Origin: Luteimonas suaedae
Lineage (GTDB): Bacteria; Pseudomonadota; Gammaproteobacteria; Xanthomonadales; Xanthomonadaceae
Assembly: GCF_008312895.1 (NCBI RefSeq)
Contig: NZ_VSSP01000005.1
Location: 124,001-188,000, forward strand
Length of the DNA: 64,000 bases
Direction of reading: 5' to 3'
Of this stretch, positions 48,263-57,932 are shown one piece after another. A program made the position numbers and the translations under genes. Within the stretch, counting starts at the first letter, position 1. The number at the start of each line of letters is the position of its first letter. The notes below the pieces were generated by a model, which was not told the origin of the DNA, did not search any database, and saw only the letters and a program-made list of their open reading frames with translations.

Positions 48263-48268
48263 TACAAT
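48263..48268 (+). promoter_or_regulatory. Putative -10 element for the lysA/lysC fusion operon
   Basis: TACAAT lies 49 bases before the ATG of the aspartokinase/decarboxylase gene. The -35 is weak. Likely promoter for the whole three-gene unit. Confidence 0.45.
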
Positions 48269-48316
48269 GCGCAGCTTCGTGCGTCCATTCCGGATGCCTT
48301 CGCCTTGCCGCCGCCG

Positions 48317-50914
48317 ATGCCTCTTCCAGACCCTTTGCAGACCCACTGGATCGTTCTCAAGTTCGGTGGCACCAGCGTGTCGCAACGCACGCGCTGGGAC
48401 ACCATCGGCCAGCTGGCGCAGGCGCGCGGCCGGCAGCACGACGCGCGCGTGCTGGTGGTCGTTTCGGCGCTGGCCGGCACCACCAACGCGCTGCAGGCGA
48501 TCGCCGACGGCGTGGCGGATCCGTCGGCGCATGTGGCGGCGCTGGCGCAGCGGCATCGCGATTTCGCCGCCGAACTCGGGCTCGACGCCGATGCGGTGCT
48601 GCAGGAGCGGCTGGCCGCGCTGCACGCACTGGCCACGGACGGACGCGCCGCCACGCGCCCGCTCGACTGGCAGGCCGAGCTGCTGGCGCAGGGCGAGCTG
48701 CTGTCCTCGACGCTCGGCGCCGCGTACCTGCGCACGCAAGGGCTGGCGTTCGGCTGGTGCGACGCCCGCGACTGGCTGGACGCGCTGGCGCTGCCGAACC
48801 AGAGTGCGTGGTCGCGGCGGCTGTCGGTGGCGTGCCGGCGCGAAGCCGACGACGCCTGGCGCGCGCGCTTCGGCGCGCAGCCGGCGCCGCTGCTGCTGAC
48901 CCAGGGCTTCATCGCCCGTCACGGCGACGGCGGCACCGCGGTGCTCGGCCGCGGCGGCTCCGACACCTCGGCTGCGCTGTTCGGCGCATTGCTGCGCGCG
49001 CGGCGGGTCGAGATCTGGACCGACGTGCCCGGCATGTTCAGCGCCAATCCGCGCGAGGTGCCGGACGCCCGCCTGCTCACGCGCCTGGACTACGCCGAGG
49101 CGCAGGAAATCGCCACCACCGGCGCCAAGGTGCTGCATCCGCGCGCGCTCGGCCCCTGCCGCGACGCCGGGGTGCCGCTGGCGATCCTCGATACCGCCCG
49201 CCCCGACCTGCCGGGCACCAGCATCGACGGGTCGGCCGCGACCGTGCCGGGCGTCAAGGCGATCAGCCGCCGCAACGGCATCGTGCTGGTGTCGATGGAG
49301 ACGGTGGGCATGTGGCAGCAGGTCGGCTTCCTGGCCGAGGTCTTCGAGCGCTTCCGCGTGCACGGGCTCTCGATCGACCTGATCGGATCGTCGGAGACCA
49401 ACGTCACCGTCTCGCTCGATCCCAATGACAACCTGGTCAGCACCGACGTGCTCGCGCGGCTCTCGGAGGACCTGGCACGGTTCTGCCGGGTCAAGGTGAT
49501 CGCGCCGTGCGCGGCGATCACCCTGGTCGGGCGCGGCATGCGTTCGCTGCTGCACAAGCTGTCGGACGTGTGGGCGGCGTTCGGGCGCGAGCGCGTGCAC
49601 CTGATCTCGCAGTCGTCGAACGACCTCAACCTGACCTTCGTCATCGACGAGGCCGACGCCGAAGGCCTGCTGCCGCAGCTGCACGCGCAGCTGATCGGCA
49701 GCGGCGCGATGCCGGTGCGCAACGTCGAGGTGTTCGGCCCGCGCTGGCGCGAGATCGCCGGCGCGCTGCGCCCGCGCGAGACGCCGTGGTGGCGCGGCGA
49801 ACGCGAACGCCTGCTGGCGCTGGCGACACCCGGCACGCCGCGCTACGTCTACCACCTGCCCACGGTGCGCGCCCGCGCCCGCGCGCTGGCGGCGATCGAA
49901 GCGGTCGATCGCCGCTACTACGCGATCAAGGCCAATTCCCATCCGGCGATCCTTGCCGCCCTGGTGGAGGAGGGCTTCGGGCTGGAATGCGTATCGCTGG
50001 CGGAACTGCGGCACGTGTTCGATGCGGTGCCGGCGCTGACGCCTGACCGCGTGCTGTTCACGCCCAGCTTCGCCCCGCGTGCCGAATACGATGCGGCGTT
50101 CGCGCTCGACGTGACGGTGACGCTGGACAACGTCGAGGCGCTGCAGCGCTGGCCGGAGACCTTCCGCGGCCGCGCGCTGTGGCTGCGCGTGGACCTCGGC
50201 CGCGGCGAGGGTCACCACGAGAAGGTGCGCACCGGCGGGCTGGCCTCCAAGTTCGGGCTGCCGGTCGCGCGGATCGAGACATTCCTCGCCGCCGCGCGTG
50301 CGCTCGACGCGCGCGTCACCGGCCTGCATGCGCACCTGGGCAGCGGCGTGGAGACGGCGCAGCACTGGCGCTCGGTCTGCGACGAGCTCGGCGGCATCGC
50401 CGAGCGCTTCGGCAGCATCGAGACCATCGACATCGGTGGCGGCCTGCCGATTCCCTACCAGGACGACGACGAGCCGTTCGACCTCGACGCCTGGAGCGCC
50501 GGCCTGGCCGAAGTGAAGTCTGCCTATCCGAACTACCGTCTGGCGATCGAGCCCGGCCGCTACCTGGTGGCCGAGTCCGGCGTGCTGCTGATGACCGCCA
50601 CACAGGTGGTGGAGAAGGGCGGCATCCGCCGCGTCGGCGCCGATGCCGGCATGAACGCGCTGCTGCGTCCGGCGCTGTACGACGCCTATCACGGCGTCCA
50701 CAACCTGACGCGGCTGGAGGAGGCGGCCGACGTCGCCTTCGACGTGGTCGGCCCGATCTGCGAGTCCGGCGACGTCTTCGGCAAGCAGCGCCGGCTGCCG
50801 GCCGCCACCGCCGAGGGCGACGTGCTGCTGATCGCCGACGCGGGCGCCTACGGTTTCGTCATGGCCAACACCTACAACCTGCGGGCACTGCCGGCGCAGG
50901 AGGTGCTGGCATGA
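48317..50914 (+). CDS. Bifunctional aspartate kinase / diaminopimelate decarboxylase
   Basis: An 865-residue fusion of the first and last enzymes of the lysine branch. N-terminal kinase: VLKFGGTSVS (about 11-20), GRGGSDTSAALFG, TDVPGMFSANPR. Two ACT-type regulatory parts follow (about 305-470), expected to bind lysine. C-terminal PLP decarboxylase: YYAIKANSHP (the lysine near 536), HLGSGVE, GGGLPIPY, EPGRYLVAESG and CESGDVFG. Such fusions occur in xanthomonads. The ATG at 48317 is preferred to the in-frame TTG 12 bases upstream. It overlaps murL by 4 bp (ATGA), joining meso-DAP use to peptidoglycan precursor genes. Confidence 0.94.
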   Translation: MPLPDPLQTHWIVLKFGGTSVSQRTRWDTIGQLAQARGRQHDARVLVVVSALAGTTNALQAIADGVADPSAHVAALAQRHRDFAAELGLDADAVLQERLAALHALATDGRAATRPLDWQAELLAQGELLSSTLGAAYLRTQGLAFGWCDARDWLDALALPNQSAWSRRLSVACRREADDAWRARFGAQPAPLLLTQGFIARHGDGGTAVLGRGGSDTSAALFGALLRARRVEIWTDVPGMFSANPREVPDARLLTRLDYAEAQEIATTGAKVLHPRALGPCRDAGVPLAILDTARPDLPGTSIDGSAATVPGVKAISRRNGIVLVSMETVGMWQQVGFLAEVFERFRVHGLSIDLIGSSETNVTVSLDPNDNLVSTDVLARLSEDLARFCRVKVIAPCAAITLVGRGMRSLLHKLSDVWAAFGRERVHLISQSSNDLNLTFVIDEADAEGLLPQLHAQLIGSGAMPVRNVEVFGPRWREIAGALRPRETPWWRGERERLLALATPGTPRYVYHLPTVRARARALAAIEAVDRRYYAIKANSHPAILAALVEEGFGLECVSLAELRHVFDAVPALTPDRVLFTPSFAPRAEYDAAFALDVTVTLDNVEALQRWPETFRGRALWLRVDLGRGEGHHEKVRTGGLASKFGLPVARIETFLAAARALDARVTGLHAHLGSGVETAQHWRSVCDELGGIAERFGSIETIDIGGGLPIPYQDDDEPFDLDAWSAGLAEVKSAYPNYRLAIEPGRYLVAESGVLLMTATQVVEKGGIRRVGADAGMNALLRPALYDAYHGVHNLTRLEEAADVAFDVVGPICESGDVFGKQRRLPAATAEGDVLLIADAGAYGFVMANTYNLRALPAQEVLA

Positions 50915-52413
50915 GCGGCTGGACGTTCGCCCGCGACGCGATCCGCGCGTTCCGCTTCGTACACTGCGGCTTTGACCAGCAAAGCGGCGTGGCGCAGCTG
51001 GTCTACGCCTTCGACGACGGCCCGGAGCTGGTGGAGACGGTCACCGTGCCGGGGGCGCCGTTCGAACTGGACGCGGCGCGCGCCGCGGCTGCCGGACGCG
51101 CGCTGCGTCTGCTGCACCTGGTCGCCGGGGTGAGCTACTACAAGGCCGCGGTGCCGGCCGAGATCCGCATCGACGATGCTGCGATCGATGCGGAGACGGC
51201 GGCGCTGCTGGAAGAAATCTACGTACACGGCCTGGGCGAGTTCGCCTACCGCAACGGGCTGGACCTGCATGGGCGCATCAGCTTTCCGGCGGCCTCTGTA
51301 GGAGGGGCTTCAGCCCCGACAGCCCCAGACAGCCCCATCGGTGGCGGCCCTGGTGGCCGCGCGACCGCGCGCCATGAAGGGAAACAACGGCAGAGGACAC
51401 CTGCCGGCGACTTGCACGGGGTCGGGGCTGAAGCCCCTCCTACAGGGGAGGCAGCGCCCGCCATCGGCCTGCGCCAGCACGCGCTGGTCGCGATCGGCGG
51501 CGGCAAGGATTCGCTGGTGTCGATCGAGGCGCTGCGCGCGGCTGGCGTGGCGCAGACCGTCACCTGGATCGGTGGCTCGCAACTGATCCGCGCCTGCGCC
51601 GAACGCACCGGCCTGTCGACGCTCAACATCGACCGCCAGCTGGCACCGGAGCTGTTCGACTACAACCGCCAGGGCGCCTGGAACGGGCATATCCCGGTGA
51701 CCGCGATCAACTCGGCGATCCTCGCCTTCGCCGCGATCCTGCAGGGCGTCGACCAGGTGGTGTTCTCCAACGAGCGTTCGGCCAGCTACGGCAGCCTGAT
51801 CGAAGGCACCGGCGAGGTGAACCACCAGTGGTCGAAAGGCTGGACCTTCGAACGCGACTTCGGCGCCTACCTGCAGCGCCACGTCGCCGCCGATCTGCAC
51901 TACTACTCGCTGCTGCGGCCGTTCTCGGAACTGGCGGTGGCGCGGCAGTTCGCCAGGAGCGACCGCTACGACGCGCATTTCTCCAGCTGCAACCGCAACT
52001 TCCACCTGCTCGGCGAGCGCCCGGTCAACCGCTGGTGCGGGATCTGCCCGAAATGCCACTTCGTGTTCCTGGCGCTGGCGCCGTTCATGCCCAAGCCGCG
52101 GCTGGTGGCGATTTTCGGCCGCAACCTGCTCGACGACGCGGAGCAGGTCCCCGGCTACGATGCGTTGCTGGAATACCGCGACCACAAGCCGTTCGAATGC
52201 GTCGGCGAGGCTCGCGAGTCGCGTGCGGCGATGGCCGCGTTGGCGCGACGGCCGGAGTGGCGCGAGGACGCGGTGATCAAGCGTTTCGAGCGCGAGATCG
52301 CGCCGCAGCTCGATGCGCAGGAACTGGCCATCGCGCCACTGCTGCGGGTCGACGACACCCACCGGATCCCGGCACCGCTGTGGGAGCGGCTGCGTGCGCA
52401 TTTCGCAGCTTGA
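50911..52413 (+). CDS. murL: UDP-N-acetylmuramoyl-L-alanyl-L-glutamate epimerase MurL, with in-frame REP insertion
   Basis: It epimerises the terminal L-Glu of UDP-MurNAc-L-Ala-L-Glu to D-Glu using ATP, the Xanthomonas alternative to MurI/MurD. Marks are SYYKAAVP near residue 72, the PP-loop-like [19 protein letters not shown] (about 193-211), [18 protein letters not shown] and [17 protein letters not shown]. At 500 residues it is some 45-55 longer than expected from its conserved parts. The extra segment (about residues 130-180, Gly/Ala/Pro-rich) is encoded by the repeat at 51298-51443. Conserved sequence resumes in frame after it, so the gene is probably functional. It is coupled to the upstream fusion and overlaps murD2. 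Confidence 0.92.
   Translation: MSGWTFARDAIRAFRFVHCGFDQQSGVAQLVYAFDDGPELVETVTVPGAPFELDAARAAAAGRALRLLHLVAGVSYYKAAVPAEIRIDDAAIDAETAALLEEIYVHGLGEFAYRNGLDLHGRISFPAASVGGASAPTAPDSPIGGGPGGRATARHEGKQRQRTPAGDLHGVGAEAPPTGEAAPAIGLRQHALVAIGGGKDSLVSIEALRAAGVAQTVTWIGGSQLIRACAERTGLSTLNIDRQLAPELFDYNRQGAWNGHIPVTAINSAILAFAAILQGVDQVVFSNERSASYGSLIEGTGEVNHQWSKGWTFERDFGAYLQRHVAADLHYYSLLRPFSELAVARQFARSDRYDAHFSSCNRNFHLLGERPVNRWCGICPKCHFVFLALAPFMPKPRLVAIFGRNLLDDAEQVPGYDALLEYRDHKPFECVGEARESRAAMAALARRPEWREDAVIKRFEREIAPQLDAQELAIAPLLRVDDTHRIPAPLWERLRAHFAA
51298..51443. repeat. 146-bp REP element translated inside murL
   Basis: Perfect 23-base inverted arms (51298-51320 and 51421-51443, beginning GTAGGAGGGGCTTCAGCCCC) enclose 100 bases. 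The arm shows the same GTAGGAG start and total length as the elements at 5536 and 8228, but a different stem sequence. It is read through in the murL frame without a stop. Confidence 0.93.
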
Positions 52414-53893
52414 AGGGCGCCGCGTTGCGCTGTGGGGCTGGGGCCGCGAAGGTCGGGCGGCTTATCGCGCGTTGCGCGATAGGGAATCGGGAATCGGGAA
52501 TCGGGAATCGGGAACAGCAAAGGCAAAGGCGGACGTAGGGTCGATGCGGCCGCTGACGCTGTTCTGCACGGGCGAGGAAGCCGTCGAAGTCCGTGCGCTG
52601 GGCGATGTGGCGCTGACGGTGGAGACGGAGGCGACGGCGGAGCGGTTGGCGGCGTTCGATGTGGTGATCAAGTCGCCCGGCATCAGCGCCTACCGGCCCG
52701 AGGTGCTGGCCGCGGCGGAGCGGGGCACGTGCTTCGTCGGCAGCACTGCATTGTGGTTCGCCGAGCGCGCCGACGCGCGCACGCTGTGCGTCACCGGCAC
52801 CAAGGGCAAGAGCACCACCAGCGCGCTGCTGGCACACCTGCTGCGTGCCGGCGGGCAACGCACCGCATTGGCCGGCAACATCGGCCTGCCGCTGCTGGAA
52901 CTGATCGATGACCAGGCCGACGCCTGGGTGATCGAACTGTCCAGCTACCAGACCCGTGATGTCGCGTCTTCTGGGGTGCGGCCGGAGATCGCGGTGGTCA
53001 CCAACGTCTTTCCGGAGCACCTGGACTGGCACGGTGGCGAGCAGCGCTACGTCGAGGACAAGCTGGCGCTCGTGGCCGAGGCGTGCCCGCGCGTGGCGGT
53101 GCTCAACGCCGAGGATCCGAGACTGGCGGCACTGGGCGAACAGATCGATTCGCGTGTGGGAGTGGCAGCGGCACGCCGCCGCCGGGGAGTCGCGACAGCC
53201 GGTGCGGCCGGTGTGGTGCGATGGTTCAACCGTGCGGACAGCTGGCACCTGCGCGGCGGCATGCTCCACCGCGGCGAGCTGGCCGTGCTCGATACCGCCG
53301 GGCTGCCGCTGCCCGGCCGCCACAATCTCGGCAACCTGTGCGCGGCGCTGACGGCGATCGACGCGTTCGGCCTCGATGCCGCCGCACTGGCGCCGCACGC
53401 CGCCTCGTTCGTGCCGCTGCCGCACCGGCTGCAGGCGCTGGGCGAGCGCGACGGCATCGCCTGGGTCAACGATTCGATCAGCACCACGCCGCACGCCAGC
53501 CTGGCGGCGCTGGAGGTGTACCGCGACGCGCGGGTGGCGATCCTGCTCGGCGGCCACGACCGGGGCGTGGACTGGCACGCGTTCGCCGATCGCCTGCGCG
53601 AGCGGCCGCCGCATGCGGTGGTGACGATGGGGCAGAACGGACCGCGGATCCACGAGGTGCTTGCCGCAGTGGCAGACGGAACATGGCGGCTCCGCGCCGC
53701 GGACGACCTGGCCGCGGCGGTCGACGCCGCCCGCGCCGCGCTCGGCGAGGCGGGTGGAGTGATCCTGCTTTCGCCGGGAGCACCCAGCTTCGGTCCGTAT
53801 CGCGACTACACCGAACGCGGCCGCCATTTCGCCGCGCTGGGCGGCTTCGATCCGGACGCGATCACGGCCGTCCAGGGCCTTGGCGTTGCCTAG
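52394..53893 (+). CDS. murD2: UDP-N-acetylmuramoyl-L-alanine--L-glutamate ligase MurD2
   Basis: A Mur ligase that adds L-Glu (not D-Glu) to UDP-MurNAc-L-Ala, the step before MurL. Marks are an N-terminal Rossmann opening [19 protein letters not shown] site [19 protein letters not shown] (about residues 133-151), [17 protein letters not shown], and [25 protein letters not shown]. It ends [19 protein letters not shown]. The start GTG 52394, inside the murL 3' end, has GGGAGCGG before it. About 25 residues after the Rossmann opening lies the heptamer repeat at 52482-52515, an unusual addition of roughly 15 residues. The length is 499. Confidence 0.91.
   Translation: MRISQLEGRRVALWGWGREGRAAYRALRDRESGIGNRESGTAKAKADVGSMRPLTLFCTGEEAVEVRALGDVALTVETEATAERLAAFDVVIKSPGISAYRPEVLAAAERGTCFVGSTALWFAERADARTLCVTGTKGKSTTSALLAHLLRAGGQRTALAGNIGLPLLELIDDQADAWVIELSSYQTRDVASSGVRPEIAVVTNVFPEHLDWHGGEQRYVEDKLALVAEACPRVAVLNAEDPRLAALGEQIDSRVGVAAARRRRGVATAGAAGVVRWFNRADSWHLRGGMLHRGELAVLDTAGLPLPGRHNLGNLCAALTAIDAFGLDAAALAPHAASFVPLPHRLQALGERDGIAWVNDSISTTPHASLAALEVYRDARVAILLGGHDRGVDWHAFADRLRERPPHAVVTMGQNGPRIHEVLAAVADGTWRLRAADDLAAAVDAARAALGEAGGVILLSPGAPSFGPYRDYTERGRHFAALGGFDPDAITAVQGLGVA
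52482..52515. repeat. Heptanucleotide tandem repeat inside murD2
   Basis: Four perfect copies of GGGAATC (52482-52509) plus a partial GGGAAC, translated as [11 protein letters not shown]. The unit length is not a multiple of three, so loss or gain of a copy would shift the murD2 frame. The same unit occurs in intergenic DNA at 45306-45335 and near 27193-27205. Confidence 0.9.
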
Positions 53894-54085
53894 GAACGAG
53901 TAACGAGTGAAGTGACGTTTCGCGGGCCCCGCCGGTTTGGCGGATGCGCTTCACTCCAATCCCCGTGCGCCTTCCGGATCGGGGCCGAAGCCGGCGTTCG
54001 TGGTTGTCGTTGTTCGCCTGCCGGAGTGCGTGGGACAAATGGAGCAGCGGGCAGTGGAGGAGCCGCTTTCACCCGTTCCTCGTTC
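53893..54085. repeat. Inverted repeat of GGAACGAG type
   Basis: The left arm (53893-53911, GGAACGAGTAACGAGTGAA) and right arm (about 54067-54085) are complementary at about 17 of 19 positions. They enclose about 155 bases between murD2 and the dienelactone hydrolase gene. It is related in style to the suf-operon element at 27251-27374. Confidence 0.7.
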
Positions 54086-54157
54086 CTCTCCACTCGTTCT
54101 TCGCCAACGATCCGCGCTAGGCTTGCGGCCCCGGCATCCAAAGAGTAAGAGGCATCC

Positions 54158-54967
54158 ATGATCCGCATCAGATCCGCCGCGCTGGTGCTGCTGCTGTCCG
54201 CCGCCGCCGCCGTGCAGGCGGCGCCACGGGCCGATCCGGTGGAGTGGACCATCGACGATGCGGCCTTCAGCGGTGTCCTGGTCTACGACGATGCCGACAG
54301 CGGGCCGCGCCCGGGCCTGGTGATGGTGCCGAACTGGATGGGCGTGAGCGATCACGCGGTCGCGCGTGCGCGCACGCTGGCCGGCGACGATTACGTGGTG
54401 CTGGTGGCCGACGTGTACGGCAAGGGCGTGCGTCCGGCGGACGACGGCGAGGCGCGGCAGCAGGTCATGCAGGTGTACTCCGATGGCGGCACGACGTTGC
54501 GCGCACGTGTCGCCGCGGCGGTGCAGGCGCTGGCGGCGCAGGCCGGGCAGGCGCCGGTGGATCCGGAGAGGATCGCCGCGATCGGGTTCTGCTTCGGCGG
54601 TTCCGCGGTGCTGGAACTGGCGCGCTCGGGCGCCGAGGTCGCCGGGGTGGTCAGCGTGCACGGCGGCCTGGAGACGCACCTGCCAACCGGCGACAACCGG
54701 ATCGGTGCTTCGGTGCTGGTGCTCAACGGCGCCGACGACACCTCCGTCACCGACGCGCAGATCGTCGCCTTCCGGCAGGAGATGGATGCCGCCGGTGCGG
54801 ACTGGCAGTTCGTCGACTTCGGCGGCGCGCGCCACTGCTTCACCCAGGTCGAAGATGCGAACGCCGATCCCGAGGACAACTGCCGCTATGACGAGCGTGC
54901 CGCCCGGCGCGCATTCCGGATGATCGGCGAGTTCTTCGGGGAGATTCTTTCCAACGACGAGGCTTGA
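54158..54967 (+). CDS. Exported dienelactone hydrolase family protein
   Basis: A 269-residue secreted hydrolase. The signal peptide is at residues 1-21 (LLSAAAAVQA). The nucleophile is a cysteine, C145 in GFCFGG, as in classical dienelactone hydrolases. The Asp is near 194 in NGADDTSV and the His in ARHCFT. Periplasmic members are not tied to aromatic ring breakdown, so the substrate is unknown. An AAGAGG site lies upstream of ATG 54158. Confidence 0.88.
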   Translation: MIRIRSAALVLLLSAAAAVQAAPRADPVEWTIDDAAFSGVLVYDDADSGPRPGLVMVPNWMGVSDHAVARARTLAGDDYVVLVADVYGKGVRPADDGEARQQVMQVYSDGGTTLRARVAAAVQALAAQAGQAPVDPERIAAIGFCFGGSAVLELARSGAEVAGVVSVHGGLETHLPTGDNRIGASVLVLNGADDTSVTDAQIVAFRQEMDAAGADWQFVDFGGARHCFTQVEDANADPEDNCRYDERAARRAFRMIGEFFGEILSNDEA

Positions 54968-54997
54968 CAGTCAGCGCACCTTTGCCGCGGAAGACCG

Positions 54998-55102
54998 TGT
55001 GGGAGCGACGGCAGTCGCGACTGCCCGCGTCCGTGCAGATATCGACCTAGGGGCGACGGCCGCAACCCGCCATCATGTCGCGACTGCCGTCGCTCCCACA
55101 CC
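54998..55102. repeat. 105-bp REP-type element
   Basis: Perfect 25-base inverted arms (54998-55022 and 55078-55102, core GGGAGCGACGGCAGTCGC) between the convergent dienelactone hydrolase and ispB genes. It is a different stem family and shorter than the 146-bp elements. Confidence 0.9.
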
Positions 55103-55156
55103 TGTTGGCGGTTTTCCTCGAAGGTGCGCCGGGCAGTGCTGCGGTTCGCAACTCCC

Positions 55157-56152
55157 TCAGTGTCCGCGTTCCACCGCGTAGCGGGCGAGCCCGCGCAGGG
55201 CGGCGACCGCGGCATTGTCCGGCAGTCGGTCGAGCACACGTTCGGCGGCTTCGGCGTATTCGCGCGCACGTCCGCGGCTGTAGCCGAGCCCGTCGCTGGC
55301 CTCGATCGCCGCCAGTACCTCTGCCATCGCGTCGCCGTCGCCGTTTTCGACGATGCCGCGCAGACGCTCGCGGACCGGCGCCTCCGATCGGGCCATGGCG
55401 TGGATCAGCGGCAGGGTCGCCTTGCCCTCGGCGAGATCGTCGCCCAGGTTCTTGCCCAGTGCATCGGCGTCGGCGCTGTAGTCGAGCACGTCGTCGGCGA
55501 TCTGGAACGCGTAACCCAACTGCAGGCCATAGTCGTACAACGCCTGCTGGGTGGCGGCATCGGCGCCGGCGGCCAATGCGCCCAGCCGGGTGCCGGCGGC
55601 GAACAGCACGGCGGTCTTGCGTTCGATCACGTCGAGGTAGGCGGCTTCGTCGGTATCCGGGTTGCGCACGTGCAGCAACTGCAGCACCTCGCCTTCGGCG
55701 ATGCGGTTGGTGGTGTCGGCGAGGATTCGCATCACCTCCATCCGCTCCAGCTCCACCATCAGCTGGAAGCTGCGCGAATACAGGAAATCACCGACCAGCA
55801 CGCTGGCGGCGTTGCCCCAGATGGCGTTGGCGGTGCGGCGGCCGCGGCGCAGGTCGGACTCGTCGACCACGTCGTCGTGCAGCAGGGTGGAGGTATGGAT
55901 GAATTCGACGATCGCCGCCAGCTGGTGGTGCTCCGGCCCGCCGCCGCCGCAGGCGCGCCCGGCCAGGGCGACCAGCATCGGCCGCAGGCGCTTGCCGCCG
56001 GCGGAGACGATGTGCTCGGCGACCTGGTTGATCAGCACCACCTCCGAGGCCAGGCGGCGGCGGATCAGGGCGTCGACGGCGGCCATGTCCGGCGCGGCCA
56101 GGGCCTGGATCGCGGCCAGATCGGGGATTTTCACGAGATTGGCCTGGTCCAT
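55157..56152 (-). CDS. ispB: Octaprenyl diphosphate synthase
   Basis: A trans-prenyltransferase that makes the ubiquinone side chain. The two aspartate-rich Mg sites are LLHDDVVDESD (about residues 82-92) and QIADDVLDYSAD (about 207-218), with GGKRLRPMLVALAGRA near the start. The 331-residue length fits long-chain synthases. The start ATG 56152 is the family position. It is divergent from ssb with 171 bp between start codons. Confidence 0.93.
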   Translation of the reverse strand: MDQANLVKIPDLAAIQALAAPDMAAVDALIRRRLASEVVLINQVAEHIVSAGGKRLRPMLVALAGRACGGGGPEHHQLAAIVEFIHTSTLLHDDVVDESDLRRGRRTANAIWGNAASVLVGDFLYSRSFQLMVELERMEVMRILADTTNRIAEGEVLQLLHVRNPDTDEAAYLDVIERKTAVLFAAGTRLGALAAGADAATQQALYDYGLQLGYAFQIADDVLDYSADADALGKNLGDDLAEGKATLPLIHAMARSEAPVRERLRGIVENGDGDAMAEVLAAIEASDGLGYSRGRAREYAEAAERVLDRLPDNAAVAALRGLARYAVERGH

Positions 56153-56271
56153 GGGGTCGCCGTGCCGGGAGAGCCGGGATTATACGGGCCGGCGCGGAGC
56201 GCTCCGACGCGCCGGCACGGCATTCCCCGACGCCGGATCGGGATTGGCTCGGATAGCCGGGCGCCGGCCGC

Positions 56272-56277
56272 TATAAT
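56272..56277 (+). promoter_or_regulatory. ssb promoter -10 element
   Basis: A consensus TATAAT 46 bases before the ssb ATG. A TTGG-containing -35 candidate (56245-56250) is 21 bases away, longer than ideal. Confidence 0.6.
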
Positions 56278-56323
56278 CCAATCGTCCTCGCCGCTTCCGG
56301 CAAGCAATCCAAGGAACCTCTTC

Positions 56324-56809
56324 ATGGCCCGTGGCATCAACAAGGCGATCCTGGTCGGCAATCTCGGCAACGACCCCGAAACCAAGTACACCCAGGGCGG
56401 CATGGCCATCACCAAGATCAGCCTGGCCACCACCAGCGTGCGCAAGGACCGCGACGGCAACAGCCAGGAGAACACCCAGTGGCACCGGGTCACCTTCTTC
56501 GGCAAGCTCGGCGAAATCGCCGCCGAATACCTGCGCAAGGGTTCGCAGGTCTACATCGAGGGCGAGATCCGCTACGACAAGTACACCGGCCAGGACGGCG
56601 TGGAGAAGTATTTCACCGAGATCGTGGCCAACGAGATGCAGATGCTCGGTGGCCGCGGCGAAGGCGGCGGTAGTGGCGGTGGCGGTGGCGGTGGCGGTGG
56701 CGAACGTCCAGCGCGTCCGCAGCGGCAGGAGTCGGCGGCGCCGCGCAAGCAGCCGTCTTCGCAACCGGCGCCGATGGACGATTTCTCGGACGACGACATC
56801 CCGTTCTGA
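56324..56809 (+). CDS. ssb: Single-stranded DNA-binding protein
   Basis: Essential tetrameric SSB that coats single-stranded DNA. The OB-fold has [19 protein letters not shown] at the start and [19 protein letters not shown] flexible Gly-run (about residues 110-124) and Gln/Pro-rich tail follow. It ends in the protein-interaction tip DDDIPF. The length is 161 residues. The start at 56324 is fixed by the MARGINK family opening. rmlB begins 67 bp downstream. Confidence 0.97.
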   Translation: MARGINKAILVGNLGNDPETKYTQGGMAITKISLATTSVRKDRDGNSQENTQWHRVTFFGKLGEIAAEYLRKGSQVYIEGEIRYDKYTGQDGVEKYFTEIVANEMQMLGGRGEGGGSGGGGGGGGGERPARPQRQESAAPRKQPSSQPAPMDDFSDDDIPF

Positions 56810-56876
56810 GCGGGCGGTATACGAAGCCGCGGTGCCGCGCTGGACCGGGCCTGTCTTCTTGAATCTCGAGGTGGGA

Positions 56877-57932
56877 ATGCCGACTTGGCTGGTCACTGGT
56901 GGCGCCGGATTCATCGGTGCGAATTTCATCCTGGGGGCAGTCTCGGCAGGCGTCCGGGTGGTGAATCTGGACCTGCTCACCTACGCCGGCAATCTCGACA
57001 CTCTGGCGCCGCTGGATGGCGATTCCGGTCACGTCTTCGTGCAGGGCGACATCGGCGATCGCGCGCTTGTGGACACCCTGCTGGCGCGGTATCGGCCGGA
57101 GGCCGTGATCAATTTCGCCGCGGAGAGCCACGTCGACCGCTCGATCGACGGTCCGGCGGCGTTCGTGCGGACCAACGTGGTCGGAACGCTGGCGCTGCTC
57201 GAGGCGGTACGTGACTACTGGCGCGCACTGCGCTCGCCGATGCGCGAGAATTTTCGGTTTCTGCATGTGTCCACCGACGAGGTCTACGGATCGCTGGGCG
57301 CATCCGGCCGGTTCAGCGAAACCACGCCCTATGCGCCGAACTCGCCGTATTCAGCCTCGAAGGCGGCCTCGGACCACCTGGTGCGTGCCTTTCATCACAC
57401 CTACGGCCTGCCGGTCCTGACCACGAACTGCTCGAACAACTACGGTCCCTACCAGTTTCCGGAAAAGCTCATACCGCTGGTGATCGCCAAGGCTCTCGCC
57501 GGTGAGCCGCTGCCGGTATACGGCGACGGCCGCAACGTCCGCGACTGGCTCTATGTCGGTGATCATTGCGCGGCGATCCGTGCAGTGATCGAACGTGGCG
57601 GCGTGGGCGAAACCTACAATGTCGGCGGCGATGCCGAGCGCGAGAACATCGAGGTGGTGAAGGCCATCTGTGACCTGCTGGACCAACGCCGACCACTGGC
57701 GGACGGACGCGTGCGCGCAGATCTGATCACCTTCGTCTCTGACCGCCCAGGGCACGATCGCCGCTACGCGATCGACGCCTCGAAGCTGCAGCGGGAGCTC
57801 GACTGGCGCCCCGAGGTGACCTTCAAGGAAGGCATCGCCCGCACGGTCGACTGGTATCTCGACAACCAGGTCTGGGTGCGGCGCGTGCTCGACGGCAGCT
57901 ATCGCCTGGAGCGGATCGGGAGCGCGGCATGA
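56877..57932 (+). CDS. rmlB: dTDP-glucose 4,6-dehydratase
   Basis: Second step of dTDP-L-rhamnose synthesis, for LPS O-antigen or exopolysaccharide. NAD site GGAGFIG (residues 8-14), active-site Thr-Asp-Glu in [12 protein letters not shown] (about 137-147), and [10 protein letters not shown] with the catalytic Tyr and Lys. [16 protein letters not shown] is the RmlB hallmark. The length is 351. A GAGGTGGG site precedes ATG 56877. It leads the overlapping rmlBACD operon. Confidence 0.96.
   Translation: MPTWLVTGGAGFIGANFILGAVSAGVRVVNLDLLTYAGNLDTLAPLDGDSGHVFVQGDIGDRALVDTLLARYRPEAVINFAAESHVDRSIDGPAAFVRTNVVGTLALLEAVRDYWRALRSPMRENFRFLHVSTDEVYGSLGASGRFSETTPYAPNSPYSASKAASDHLVRAFHHTYGLPVLTTNCSNNYGPYQFPEKLIPLVIAKALAGEPLPVYGDGRNVRDWLYVGDHCAAIRAVIERGGVGETYNVGGDAERENIEVVKAICDLLDQRRPLADGRVRADLITFVSDRPGHDRRYAIDASKLQRELDWRPEVTFKEGIARTVDWYLDNQVWVRRVLDGSYRLERIGSAA

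Noticed and set aside
47231..50701. 1156-residue minus-strand frame
   Set aside because: Only its last 292 residues (PhzF-like) are real. The rest is antisense to the aspartokinase/decarboxylase gene.
50911..52413. murL as a pseudogene broken by the repeat
   Set aside because: The frame stays open through the insert and all conserved motifs follow in the same frame.
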